This document shows positions 28,036 to 36,557 of a stretch of DNA of 64,000 bases, piece after piece (within the stretch, counting starts at the first letter, position 1; the number at the start of each line of letters is the position of its first letter). The position numbers and the translations under genes are program-made. The DNA is from [Clostridium] polysaccharolyticum (lineage in GTDB: Bacteria; Bacillota; Clostridia; Lachnospirales; Lachnospiraceae). The stretch is from NCBI RefSeq assembly GCF_900111595.1, contig NZ_FOHN01000005.1, positions 1 to 64,000 of the forward strand, written 5' to 3'. Under the pieces are notes generated by a model, which had not been told where the DNA came from, did not search any database, and saw only the letters and a program-made list of their open reading frames with translations.

Positions 28036-29713
28036 AGTTTTCTTCCTCTCTCCTAACCCCTTCTTTGGCTTCCATACAGAAACGGACAACATCATCCATT
28101 GTCACCGCAAAGGGACATTTGCCCCTTGCAATCCGATTTGCCGCTGTCGTATAGAAATAATTCGATGCAAAAAATTCATGTGCCTCCTCTTTTGCAATGA
28201 TTTTTCCATCAAAAAACAGGCCTGCAAAATCTGCATAGTCCGCACAAAACTCAATGTCATGGCTAATTAAGAGGATAGTAATCTTTTGTTCTGATAAAGT
28301 CTTAAGGAACTTGCCCAGTTCCTGCTTAAAAACAATATCCATTCCCTTAGTAGGTTCATCTAACAAAAGGATTCTAGGATGTGCCAGTAATAGTTTTGCC
28401 AGTGCAACCCTTTGCTGTTCCCCTCCTGACAAGTCATACGGATGATTATCTAAACGACTGGATATATCCATAAACTTTATCATATGTTCTAATTCTTCCT
28501 GTTCAGATGTCATTTCCACAAGTTCTTCTCTCACTGTCCGTTTTACAAATAAGCTTAAGGGATCTTGTGGCAGCAGTGCAATTTCATCTGCCCACTTAGT
28601 TTTTTTCTTTCTCAAGTCTTTGCCATAATACAAAACCTTTCCCGCCTGTGGCTCTAATAAACCAGCCATTATTTTTAATGCTGTGGATTTACCACTTCCA
28701 TTCCCCCCTACTATCGCCACAATATCTCCTTCTGCAATCTCAAAACTTACGCCTTTTAGGACATCAGGTGTTCGATTGCCATACCGAAACCAGACATCCT
28801 TAAGCTGTATTGCTGTTCTCTCTTTTTTCTTCCCTTTATCCTTTTTTCCCACGTTCTCCATGATATTTCTGGCATGTTTTATAGCATATCGTTGATGAAA
28901 CCAGTTTCTTCCTTCTCGTACTGTTAAAGGACAGGTTCCAGTTCCCCCTGCTTTATAAAAAATCTGTGCAGCACTTGGAAATGCCCTAAACATAGTGTGA
29001 TTGTCTTTCCATAGCATCTGTGCAGCAATGGAAGGACTGTCATACACGATTAAACTGCCCTTATCTAGTACTGCTGCTTTATCGGCATAAGGAAGCACTT
29101 CTTCTAACCGATGCTCCGAAAGCAAAATGGTAGTACCAAAATCCAGGTTTATTTTATGTACCGTCTGCAGAAAATCAGCTGCCGCAATGGGATCTAACTG
29201 AGATGTAGGCTCATCCAGAATCAGAATATCTGGCTGCATAACCATAACGGATGCCAGATTAAGAAGCTGTTTCTCTCCTCCTGATAAATCTTTCACATCT
29301 TTATGGAACCAGTTCTGAATTCCAAAATAGCTTGCCATTTCCCCCACCCGGCGGCGAATAATCTGATTCTCAACCCCTAAACTTTCTAAACCAAATGCCA
29401 GCTCGTGCCAGACTTTATCTGTTACAATCTGATAATCCGGATTCTGCATTACATACCCAATTCCTTCTGTCTGCTCACGAAGGTTTAAACTGGCAAGAGG
29501 CTTGTTTTTTATATAAATCTCTCCAGATTTATTTCCTGCTGGCGTAAGTACTGATTTACAATGCCTAAGCAAAGTAGATTTACCACTTCCACTTCTTCCA
29601 CAAAAGGCAATGTATTCCCCTTGCTGGATTTCAAATGAAATATGGTTCAGTATTTTATGTTCTGGATTCTGAGGATAAGAAAAACATAAATCCTCAATTT
29701 TTATCTGTGCCAT
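28025..29713 (-). CDS. ecfA: ECF transporter ATPase, two fused ABC domains
   Basis: 562 residues with two ABC domains in one chain. Domain 1 has Walker A 'GRSGSGKSTLLRH' near residue 38, signature 'LSGGEKQLLN' near 145 and Walker B '[13 protein letters not shown]'. Domain 2 has 'GGNGSGKSTALK' near 337, 'LSGGEQQRVALAKL' near 427 and 'ILLLDEPTKGMD'. It stands for EcfA plus EcfA' as a fusion. It drives uptake with EcfT and an unlinked S protein. It lies 15 bases downstream of a DUF4430 protein gene, and I infer vitamin B12 as cargo from the riboswitch and DUF4430 context. Confidence 0.9.
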   Translation of the reverse strand: MAQIKIEDLCFSYPQNPEHKILNHISFEIQQGEYIAFCGRSGSGKSTLLRHCKSVLTPAGNKSGEIYIKNKPLASLNLREQTEGIGYVMQNPDYQIVTDKVWHELAFGLESLGVENQIIRRRVGEMASYFGIQNWFHKDVKDLSGGEKQLLNLASVMVMQPDILILDEPTSQLDPIAAADFLQTVHKINLDFGTTILLSEHRLEEVLPYADKAAVLDKGSLIVYDSPSIAAQMLWKDNHTMFRAFPSAAQIFYKAGGTGTCPLTVREGRNWFHQRYAIKHARNIMENVGKKDKGKKKERTAIQLKDVWFRYGNRTPDVLKGVSFEIAEGDIVAIVGGNGSGKSTALKIMAGLLEPQAGKVLYYGKDLRKKKTKWADEIALLPQDPLSLFVKRTVREELVEMTSEQEELEHMIKFMDISSRLDNHPYDLSGGEQQRVALAKLLLAHPRILLLDEPTKGMDIVFKQELGKFLKTLSEQKITILLISHDIEFCADYADFAGLFFDGKIIAKEEAHEFFASNYFYTTAANRIARGKCPFAVTMDDVVRFCMEAKEGVRREEENYEI

Positions 29714-29728
29714 AGTAATCTCCTTTTC

Positions 29729-31210
29729 TTAGGATACATCCTTGCCCAGTCCTTCACAAGTATAGTTCCAGGTAATTGCATCCCCATCTTTTAACTTATA
29801 AGATGAGCAGCCGTAGTTTGGATACCAGCCATTGACCTTATACATCCATCCGCTTTGCCTGCCACAATCGAATTCATACAGGTTATGAATTCCTTCTACA
29901 TAATAAGTTTTATACAGTGGTGTGTATGCGGCCTCCATTTGTATATCTAAGGTATCGCACGTACGTTTTAAAACATCATACACCGTTTCCCCATCTGTAA
30001 ATTCTACCTTAGTGGTGGTTAAAATACATCCATCAGAAGGTACATAGCCCGTTTTACTTTCCTTTAAATCTTCCATATGAGAAAGGATGGATGTACAGTG
30101 AATGCTAATGGTGCATTCATAGATTTTTTGTGGCTTATCCTCTGGTTTTCCGCTTGCCTGGGTATCATTCTTTTCTTGCTTTTGATTATGGTTTTCCGTT
30201 TTTTCACTAGGACTGGAGGACGGCTTTTTGCCTGCTTCTGGTTTCTTTCCTGATTTTGCATGAGCTTTTTCTTTCCTTGCTGGTTTTTGAGATTCCCTTG
30301 GTACACCAGAATCCTGAGCATCTGGAGATAACGAACTAAGCTGCTGGTTTTTCTCTGACTCAGTTTCTTTTAAGGCCGATTTCTTATCCTCTTTAGGCTC
30401 TTTGGTCTGGTTTTTCTCTTTATCCACATCAGCTTTTTTTACGACTTTCTTCCTATCCTTTTTAGATAAAACAAGCAGCTCTTCATTTGCCTTAGCTTTC
30501 TCTTGTTCCCTTTGCTGGATAACAGAATTTAGTTTTTCTATGGATACAAAAAGTTCCTGATCTCCAGCTAAAGTAATTGCCTGTTTGAGAATAAAACTGT
30601 CTAAACTTTCTGGCTCAAGAGTCTGGATATCATTTTCTAATGTTCCATCTTCCTTATTAAAAGCAAGACTAGTTTGCCCTTCTTGGATATCCAGATTACT
30701 TTCTTTTAACTTTCCTCCAACTGTACCACTTAAAACAGAAATTGTCTGTACACCATTTTGAACATCTGCACTAAAGACAGTATTCTTCCCCTTGCTGGTG
30801 TAACTGTTTTCTGCACTTTTTACAGTTATGGCAAAATTTTCTGACTGATTGACAAGGAAAAGCACTCCTTGATGCAGTTCCACACCAAATGCATTCTCAT
30901 TACATTTGGTAATTGCAAAACGAGTGTCAGCATCCACTCCAATGGCAATACCATTCATTTTCAGAAGAATTCCTGAACCAGACATGGTTTCTAGCACATC
31001 TTGTTCTCTTAAAATAGTTCCTTTGCTTAAGGAGTACGCAATACCACTACGGGTAATGCTTGCCTCACCTGTTTTTTCTTCTACGAGACAATTTTCTTTT
31101 ATATCCGCTTTCTGAAACCATCCTTTGACATTTCCAACTGCCATAACACCTGAAAGCACAATAAGCAGGATGGAAAGAACCATAATAAGATTAGCAATTC
31201 TTCTCTTCAT
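29729..31210 (-). CDS. Membrane-anchored FecR-like/DUF4430 (transcobalamin C-terminal-like) protein
   Basis: About 493 residues. N-terminal membrane anchor (about 5-28), FecR-like beta domain (about 60-190), a highly charged Lys/Glu/Gln/Pro linker (about 225-365) and a DUF4430 domain at the C-terminus: 'YVEGIHNLYEFDCGRQSGWM', 'YKVNGWYPNYGCSSYKLKDG', then 'DAITWNYTCEGLG'. DUF4430 corresponds to the beta domain of transcobalamin and intrinsic factor. The long linker would place it through the wall. Start is uncertain (ATG 31237 or 31210); neither has a good site. The gene overlaps the preceding one by 20 bases at ATG 31210. Confidence 0.82.
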   Translation of the reverse strand: MKRRIANLIMVLSILLIVLSGVMAVGNVKGWFQKADIKENCLVEEKTGEASITRSGIAYSLSKGTILREQDVLETMSGSGILLKMNGIAIGVDADTRFAITKCNENAFGVELHQGVLFLVNQSENFAITVKSAENSYTSKGKNTVFSADVQNGVQTISVLSGTVGGKLKESNLDIQEGQTSLAFNKEDGTLENDIQTLEPESLDSFILKQAITLAGDQELFVSIEKLNSVIQQREQEKAKANEELLVLSKKDRKKVVKKADVDKEKNQTKEPKEDKKSALKETESEKNQQLSSLSPDAQDSGVPRESQKPARKEKAHAKSGKKPEAGKKPSSSPSEKTENHNQKQEKNDTQASGKPEDKPQKIYECTISIHCTSILSHMEDLKESKTGYVPSDGCILTTTKVEFTDGETVYDVLKRTCDTLDIQMEAAYTPLYKTYYVEGIHNLYEFDCGRQSGWMYKVNGWYPNYGCSSYKLKDGDAITWNYTCEGLGKDVS

Positions 31211-34200
31211 TTTCCTTACCACTCTTTCCCTTTCCATTTTTCATTTCACTTGCCGCCTTTACGATTCTGGCCTTGCCTCCAAATGAAAATCCTATGGCTA
31301 GTAATAATACACCTGTTCCAAATATTCCTGTATAAATCCACATGTAAGGAAATGCGTTCTCTTTCCCCAGTGCATCATAGGTTCCATTTAAAACCAGTGA
31401 AGACTCACCAAGTACTTTTCTTCTAGTTTTCTTCCTGCTATCTTTGGTGTTCTTTTTTCGTTTATCTTCTTCTTTGGTGACTTTATGAGCTTTATGGGAA
31501 TTTTGCACCTCTTCTGTCACATGCTTCTTAGAATAGTTTTGCTTAATTTGCACACTTGCTAGTTTCTGCCCATTCTGCAGCATTTCTTCCTTCTTTTCCT
31601 GAGCTTCCTTGTTTTCTGGTTTCTGGTTATTCTCTTCATCTGCTTCTTTCTGGCCTTTAGATTGAGGGACATGATTTCCTTTATCCTTGTCTGAAGTTTC
31701 CTCTCCCTTATCCTTTCTAGTATCCTTATTATCCTTTGGTTTCTTTTTATTCGTTTCTTTGTCTATATCATTTTGTAATTTCTTTAATTCCGTTTCGGCA
31801 TCAAGAAGTACCTGATAGTTTTTCACCTTTGCTTTTTGTTCTACTGTCAATGCATTATAAGCATTACGGATTTCGCGTATGAAAGAAGCTTTTTCCAGTG
31901 TTACTGTTCCAATAGCATCAATCATCTGTTCCATTTCCTTGACAGCTGCCTTACCCGCCTCAATCTGCTCTAATTTTGCCAAGGCTTCTTCTAATGTCTT
32001 ATAATTGCTTACTTGTGCTTGCTGCCCTTTGGTTAAAGACTGATAAAATGCGTTTACTTTCTGTACAAGTTCCTTATCTTCTTCTTTGATTTCCTTTGGA
32101 AGATCGTGTATTCTTGCTTTAACTTCCCGCACTCCGCTTACGTCAGTACAATCAAATAAATTGGCCTGTTTCTTATAGCAACGGATCAGAGAAACAAGGG
32201 ATCTTGCACATTGACTTTCATCCCCCTTGTAATCCAGGGATATATCTGGATGTTGTGAAATATAATCCAAAATGGTATTTCCATTCTTTACAAATCCTTC
32301 TGATAAGAAATCTTCATCTAATAGTGCCAGAAGCATCTGTGCCTGAGCATCCGTCCAGACGTTGACATCACATTTGGTATATTGGGAGTTGAATGTTCCA
32401 AAACCTGTTATACTTCTTTGCAGCCACGGAATTACTTCTGTTTCTACATAATGTTTCACTTCATAGGCTTCCTTATCGCTAGAAGATGCCTGTTTCTTGT
32501 ACATAAGAAAAATTGGCTGCATATACATAATAGACATATCATCTGCATTGTAATTGTTCATTTTTGAACTTCCTATCTGAGTCTTTACTAACGGTTTGAT
32601 GTAAGACATGTACTCTCCGTATCTGCCACTGTACAAAGCATAGGCAAGATAATGCTGGGCATAATATTTTCCGTTGTAATCACTTGCTAGGAGTTCCTTC
32701 ACCAGATCATATCCTGCTACATCTTCCACATCAAATCCTAATGCAGTTATTGCCAATACAAATCTTGCAGTTTCTGTTGTTTCCGGTTTCTTTCCCACTG
32801 ACTGCTGATAAGTCTTATACTCTTTCCAGACTTTTGAAAGCCTCTGAAACATTTCGTCCTTACTAGTCCCAGGAGGATAATATCCTGCCCTTGCACAGGT
32901 AAAATCAAACCATGTATTATCCATTGCCTCTGCACCGTATTTTGCGTAATTTTCTCTTAATATGATTTTGACTGCTTCTTCTGCCTTTTGTATGCGTGCT
33001 TCTTTTTCCTGACTAGACAAAAAGGAGCTCCATTGCGGGTTATCATAATAAGTACCAGACGTAGAACCAAAAGCCCAGCTAGTCACTTGAAATTCGTAGG
33101 TATCATTTTTCAGATATGTAAATGTAAAATAGTCTGAAGGATCTTTTTTGGAAAAATCTTTGGATACTCCATTGACTGGCGTATCAACTAAAAAATCTTT
33201 CTTCCATTTTTCTTCATTGAGAGTAATTACAAGCTGATAGTCCGTTACCAGAGAAGAGAACTGTTCTTTTTCCTTTGGGTCCTTTCCTCCATATAGGATA
33301 GCTGCACTGATTGGAAAATAACATTCCTTCATAGCAGAACTTTCATTAAATATGTAATTTTCTACATTCACTTGTATTTCTACTGGTATTTTCTTAATCG
33401 ACAAAACCTCTTGTACCTCTGTTCTTAAAGATGGAAATCCTTCATTTTCTTCTTCCTTTATCGTCCATATATCGTTAAAATCAAATCCCAGATAGGTTGA
33501 CTGAAGTTTCATATCCTCTATGGAACAAGCTTTATCTCCTGCTTTATAGCTGGCTTGCCCTAGATAATAACAATTTTCCGTATTTTTATCAGCAATTCCG
33601 TATAAACTGATTTTACTGGTCTGGGTAGTGGATAACGTTCCAATATACACACAGTTTCGCACAGTTCCTGTATTTTTGTATGTTATTCCAGCGAGCTGGG
33701 ATTTTTTCTTTGTTGTATGAATATCAGCACTGCTCAGACAGTCTGTTATGGTACCAGAATTAGAATAACAGAAACTGCTGTAATTATTATTTTCACCTTC
33801 TATGGTTCCATTAACCGTACACTGGGCGATTACTCCTAAATTACTATAAGCAAACACACATCCTAACTGTGCCTGGGTTATCTTAGTCTCTTTCATGGTA
33901 AGATTGCACACTTTGCCTTCTTTTCCAATCTTATAAAACAAACCTTCCTTTTCATGATTCCATCCTATAATAGAATGTCCTCTTCCGTCCAAAGTCCCTT
34001 GAAAGCTATTTTCCTTTTCTCCAACTTCTCCTACTGTTCCCACGTCGCTTGTCTTTTCTATGAAAATATCATTTTCCAAATAAACATTCTTTCCTTGATA
34101 GTCTATATCCTGATACAAAGAATCCCGGAACAGCTTAAGCTCTTCTACTGTGGAAATACAGTATGCTTCTTTTTTATCATTCCACAAAGATTCATATGTT

Positions 34201-34490
34201 TTTTCTGGAACTTCTGAAACGGCTGGGATTTCACTTTCTTCTGGTGAACCTGTTATCTCTGGAAGATTCGTTGTCTCTGTTGTTCCATTTGTCTCTGGTA
34301 AACGGGTTGTTTCTGGCAGCTGGGTTGTTTCTGCTGATGGAGCTGTCTCTAGAGTTGCACCTGCTTCTGGCATTTCTGACAGGGTTTTTTGCATTGCCTC
34401 TCCTATTTCCTCTGCAAGGGCAGGTATATCTGGCAAAATCAATGACATTACCAGCAACAGAAGCAAAACAATTCTTTTTCTTTTTCTCAT
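31191..34490 (-). CDS. Large surface protein with terpenoid-cyclase-like alpha/alpha region (intrinsic-factor-like), membrane anchored
   Basis: 1099 residues. Signal peptide (1-27), Thr/Pro/Glu-rich repeats (about 45-95), a GLUG/beta-helix-like stretch (about 125-310), an alpha/alpha-barrel-like region (about 500-800, with 'TETARFVLAITALGFD', 'VAGYDLVKELL', 'WTDAQAQMLLALLDEDF'), two wall-type helical repeats (about 820-950), a Lys/Glu linker and one membrane helix near residue 1050. An alpha/alpha barrel of this prenyltransferase-like kind plus DUF4430 makes up transcobalamin and intrinsic factor. Here the two parts are on neighbouring genes. No LPXTG motif is visible. Its start codon is duplicated in a 20-bp tandem repeat. 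Confidence 0.78.
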   Translation of the reverse strand: MRKRKRIVLLLLLVMSLILPDIPALAEEIGEAMQKTLSEMPEAGATLETAPSAETTQLPETTRLPETNGTTETTNLPEITGSPEESEIPAVSEVPEKTYESLWNDKKEAYCISTVEELKLFRDSLYQDIDYQGKNVYLENDIFIEKTSDVGTVGEVGEKENSFQGTLDGRGHSIIGWNHEKEGLFYKIGKEGKVCNLTMKETKITQAQLGCVFAYSNLGVIAQCTVNGTIEGENNNYSSFCYSNSGTITDCLSSADIHTTKKKSQLAGITYKNTGTVRNCVYIGTLSTTQTSKISLYGIADKNTENCYYLGQASYKAGDKACSIEDMKLQSTYLGFDFNDIWTIKEEENEGFPSLRTEVQEVLSIKKIPVEIQVNVENYIFNESSAMKECYFPISAAILYGGKDPKEKEQFSSLVTDYQLVITLNEEKWKKDFLVDTPVNGVSKDFSKKDPSDYFTFTYLKNDTYEFQVTSWAFGSTSGTYYDNPQWSSFLSSQEKEARIQKAEEAVKIILRENYAKYGAEAMDNTWFDFTCARAGYYPPGTSKDEMFQRLSKVWKEYKTYQQSVGKKPETTETARFVLAITALGFDVEDVAGYDLVKELLASDYNGKYYAQHYLAYALYSGRYGEYMSYIKPLVKTQIGSSKMNNYNADDMSIMYMQPIFLMYKKQASSSDKEAYEVKHYVETEVIPWLQRSITGFGTFNSQYTKCDVNVWTDAQAQMLLALLDEDFLSEGFVKNGNTILDYISQHPDISLDYKGDESQCARSLVSLIRCYKKQANLFDCTDVSGVREVKARIHDLPKEIKEEDKELVQKVNAFYQSLTKGQQAQVSNYKTLEEALAKLEQIEAGKAAVKEMEQMIDAIGTVTLEKASFIREIRNAYNALTVEQKAKVKNYQVLLDAETELKKLQNDIDKETNKKKPKDNKDTRKDKGEETSDKDKGNHVPQSKGQKEADEENNQKPENKEAQEKKEEMLQNGQKLASVQIKQNYSKKHVTEEVQNSHKAHKVTKEEDKRKKNTKDSRKKTRRKVLGESSLVLNGTYDALGKENAFPYMWIYTGIFGTGVLLLAIGFSFGGKARIVKAASEMKNGKGKSGKENEEKNC

Positions 34491-34546
34491 ACTATTTTTC
34501 CTTTTCTCATACTATTTTTCCTTTTCCTTCTGTCCCTTTTTGATTT

Positions 34547-34757
34547 AGAACAAAGTCTGAGTTCCTCAGACTCTCGCGACTGGAATGTACTCGAAGGAAC
34601 TCAGACTTTGCCGCGCCAGATGGGTGTCGCTGTCTTTTAGCTGTCGCTGTTTTTTAGCGATTATCTTCCTTACCCATCTGTGCGCATCCTGTGCCCTTCT
34701 TTTTTAGGGCACTTTTTATTTGATAGGGAAGGACTCGCAGAGGACTTTCCTATCAAA
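34547..34757 (-). repeat. Structured intergenic repeat, copy 2 (expanded)
   Basis: Inverted copy of the element at 19963-20136, about 210 bp. The first and last hairpins are kept. The middle hairpin has an extra inserted TCGCT-A6-C-AGCGA unit and only eight outer base pairs left. This copy also carries a closing TTTGATAGG/CCTATCAAA pair at its 5' side that copy 1 lacks. It lies inside the B12 operon, between the first DUF4430 gene and the large surface-protein gene. Confidence 0.85.
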
Positions 34758-34767
34758 CAAGAAATGC

Positions 34768-34797
34768 AATTACCCCTTCTATAATGAAGGGGTAATT
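34768..34797 (-). terminator. Hairpin after the riboswitch-controlled gene
   Basis: AATTACCCCTTC (34768-34779) and GAAGGGGTAATT (34786-34797) form a perfect 12-bp stem with a six-base loop, 18 bases after the stop codon. Only a weak U-tract follows (GCATTTCTT), so it may be a partial terminator that lets some transcripts run into the downstream operon. Confidence 0.6.
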
Positions 34798-34814
34798 ATC
34801 AAATAAATTAAAAC

Positions 34815-35681
34815 TTAGTGACTTACTCTATAAATAGCCGTATCTATGCTTTCTTCACTTGCTTGAATGTTTTTTAACACTGCTAAAGAACTGTTGTAAT
34901 CCGAATCGTATCTGTTGTCAGCTAACGCCATTACAAGCTCTGTTCTGTCTGCTTTTTCATATGCTGTTACATATGTGTAATCACCAGCCCAGTTATAATA
35001 ATATGTATTGGCATCTTCGTTATGAATAACCTGATTTGCTAAAAATCCATCACAAAGACCTACATCAGCTCCCATATTTAATGTATAGAACATTTCCACT
35101 ACTGGAGATTCTTCCTCACTTAAAAGTCCCATATCCATTAATTCCTGAACAGTAGTTCCCATGGTATAGTAATACTGGCTGCCATTCACATTTGTACTCA
35201 TTTCATTGTTGATTGTGAACATCCATCCCGAAAATCCAGTAAAATTATACTCACTTAACAGTCTTGTCACATATCCTAAAGGTTTTACAATCCCAGTGTG
35301 GAATGCAGCTTCTGGCATTTGGGAATACATAGAATAGTTCCTTACATCAAAATTATACGCTTCGGAACAGCGAATTCCGCTTATATATCCATAAGAACCT
35401 GTGCAGCTCACTAAAATCAATCTGCTTAATAATGTATTGCAGATGATTTCGCCTAGTTTTCTGGATGTATCCGTTCCGGCAGGAATCGTGATACAGGTCG
35501 GTTCTAATATAAATCCGTTTGCAGTTTCCCCTGGATCTACCATTAGATACAGTTCATAATCTTCTGTTGTTGTAGAGGTTTCTGCTGCCAACGCAGTTAC
35601 ATTGGCATTAGAAGCAGCAATAAGAACAAACATTACCAGTGCCATTACTTTTGCTAACTGTTTTTTTGCTAATTGTTTCAT
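34815..35681 (-). CDS. Secreted DUF4430-like protein under cobalamin riboswitch control
   Basis: 288 residues with a signal peptide (cleavage near 'TALAAE', residue 33). The body has 'EYNFTGFSGWMFTINNEMS' and 'VVEMFYTLNMGADVG', matching the SGWMYxVNG and WxYT strands of DUF4430/transcobalamin C-terminal domains. The C-terminal 60 residues are helical. No membrane anchor is seen. It is the first gene after a cobalamin riboswitch, so the family link to B12 binding is backed by regulation. I infer that it binds corrinoids outside the cell and hands them to the membrane-anchored proteins encoded downstream. Confidence 0.85.
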   Translation of the reverse strand: MKQLAKKQLAKVMALVMFVLIAASNANVTALAAETSTTTEDYELYLMVDPGETANGFILEPTCITIPAGTDTSRKLGEIICNTLLSRLILVSCTGSYGYISGIRCSEAYNFDVRNYSMYSQMPEAAFHTGIVKPLGYVTRLLSEYNFTGFSGWMFTINNEMSTNVNGSQYYYTMGTTVQELMDMGLLSEEESPVVEMFYTLNMGADVGLCDGFLANQVIHNEDANTYYYNWAGDYTYVTAYEKADRTELVMALADNRYDSDYNSSLAVLKNIQASEESIDTAIYRVSH

Positions 35682-35755
35682 ATTTCATCTCTCCTTTGGT
35701 AAAATGCGAGAGCAATTAGAGAAATATTCCTATTCTTATGTCATAATTTATTGCA

Positions 35756-35798
35756 CAAAAAAATACCGTATTCTCCAATCACCCAAGAATCGTATTCT
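35756..35798 (-). terminator. Riboswitch expression platform (terminator)
   Basis: On the minus strand, after the aptamer, AATAC-GA-TTCT pairs imperfectly with AGAA-TACG-GTATT and runs straight into seven U (35757-35763). It lies between the aptamer and the gene start at 35681, so B12 binding probably promotes termination. Confidence 0.7.
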
Positions 35799-35805
35799 AA
35801 TCCAG

Positions 35806-35936
35806 CACATGGCAAGTATCCTGACTTTTGCATCATCCTAAGAAACGCCTTCCCGTAAAAACAGTGGCCAATGTCTCTTCGTCCGCAATTACAGTTGTGG
35901 TTGCAGTTCTGGTTTTTCACCAGATTCCAGTTTAAC
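35806..35936 (-). promoter_or_regulatory. Cobalamin (B12) riboswitch aptamer
   Basis: On the minus strand the order of conserved cobalamin-aptamer elements is complete: GGAATCTGGTGAAAAACCAG (P3 region, 35928-35909), CTGCAACCACAACTGTAATT, GGCCACTG, GGGAAGGCG, GATGATGC and the B12 box AAAGTCAGGATACTTGCC. These match the known pattern GGGAA..GGTGAAA..CCG..ACTGT..CCACTG..GGGAAGGC..AGCCAGGAGACCTGCC with few changes. It stands about 125 bases before the DUF4430-like gene. Confidence 0.93.
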
Positions 35937-36036
35937 ACTAAAAAGTGACCATGTACTATATTCAGTTGTTATTATGTACATGTAACAATAACATAATTAT
36001 TGTAACATACTATCACAGAAAATGCCACCTAGAATT

Positions 36037-36456
36037 TCACTTCATTTCAGATACTCTGTAAATGTCAATTACAACTTCTCCAGCTGCCTTGCCAAATCCC
36101 AGTTTGCCAATAAACTTACTTTCATTTAACCATCCATAGGGACTGTTTTTGTCAACTTGAAATACAGGCTTTGTTAGGAATGGTGCAGCTTTCCTGTCAT
36201 CAATCTCCCCTTCGTTTTCTACGGATATATAGAATCCATCTTCTGTCTGAATCACATATTTTGCAAAGGCATAAGATACAGATTCGTCTCTCTGGGTATT
36301 CCAGTCAGCCCCGCCAGGAATAATTTTCCCATTGATTTTTCCTGTAAACTCTCCTCCTGTAATAGGGATTACTCTTAACTGGCCTTCGTCTGTCTGTCCT
36401 ATTACCATCCAAGGTCCGCATTCAACACGTAATGAAAATATTAGTTCCTCTTTCAT
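36037..36456 (-). CDS. DUF3237 domain protein
   Basis: 139 residues covering a whole DUF3237 beta-barrel: 'ELIFSLRVECGPWMVIGQT', 'IPITGGEFTGKINGKIIPGG', 'DWNTQRDESVSYAFAKYVIQ' and 'GFYISVENEG'. Function of the family is unknown; members are small, cytoplasmic and often stand alone. ATG 36456 has GGAGG at six bases. It is a monocistronic gene placed between the riboswitch leader and a HAD phosphatase terminator. Confidence 0.85.
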   Translation of the reverse strand: MKEELIFSLRVECGPWMVIGQTDEGQLRVIPITGGEFTGKINGKIIPGGADWNTQRDESVSYAFAKYVIQTEDGFYISVENEGEIDDRKAAPFLTKPVFQVDKNSPYGWLNESKFIGKLGFGKAAGEVVIDIYRVSEMK

Positions 36457-36501
36457 GAAATACCTCCTGTTTTACTTCTTTCATCTACCTATTAGTATAA
36501 C

Positions 36502-36547
36502 AAAAAAATTCCACGAAACAAACTATTCCTTTGTATATTTCGTGGAA
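36502..36547 (-). terminator. Terminator of the HAD hydrolase gene
   Basis: TTCCACGAAA (36509-36518) pairs perfectly with TTTCGTGGAA (36538-36547). Seven T follow on the minus strand. Confidence 0.85.
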
Positions 36548-36557
36548 TAAACCTTAG

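Noticed and set aside
31191-31400. LPXTG sortase signal at the C-terminus of the 1099-residue protein
   Set aside because: A membrane helix and basic tail are present, but no LPxTG-like motif precedes the helix; plain membrane anchoring is more likely.
34150-34548. Open frames on the plus strand opposite the start of the 1099-residue protein
   Set aside because: They mirror the Thr/Pro/Glu-rich repeats of the real gene; no ribosome site and composition is a shadow of the repeats.
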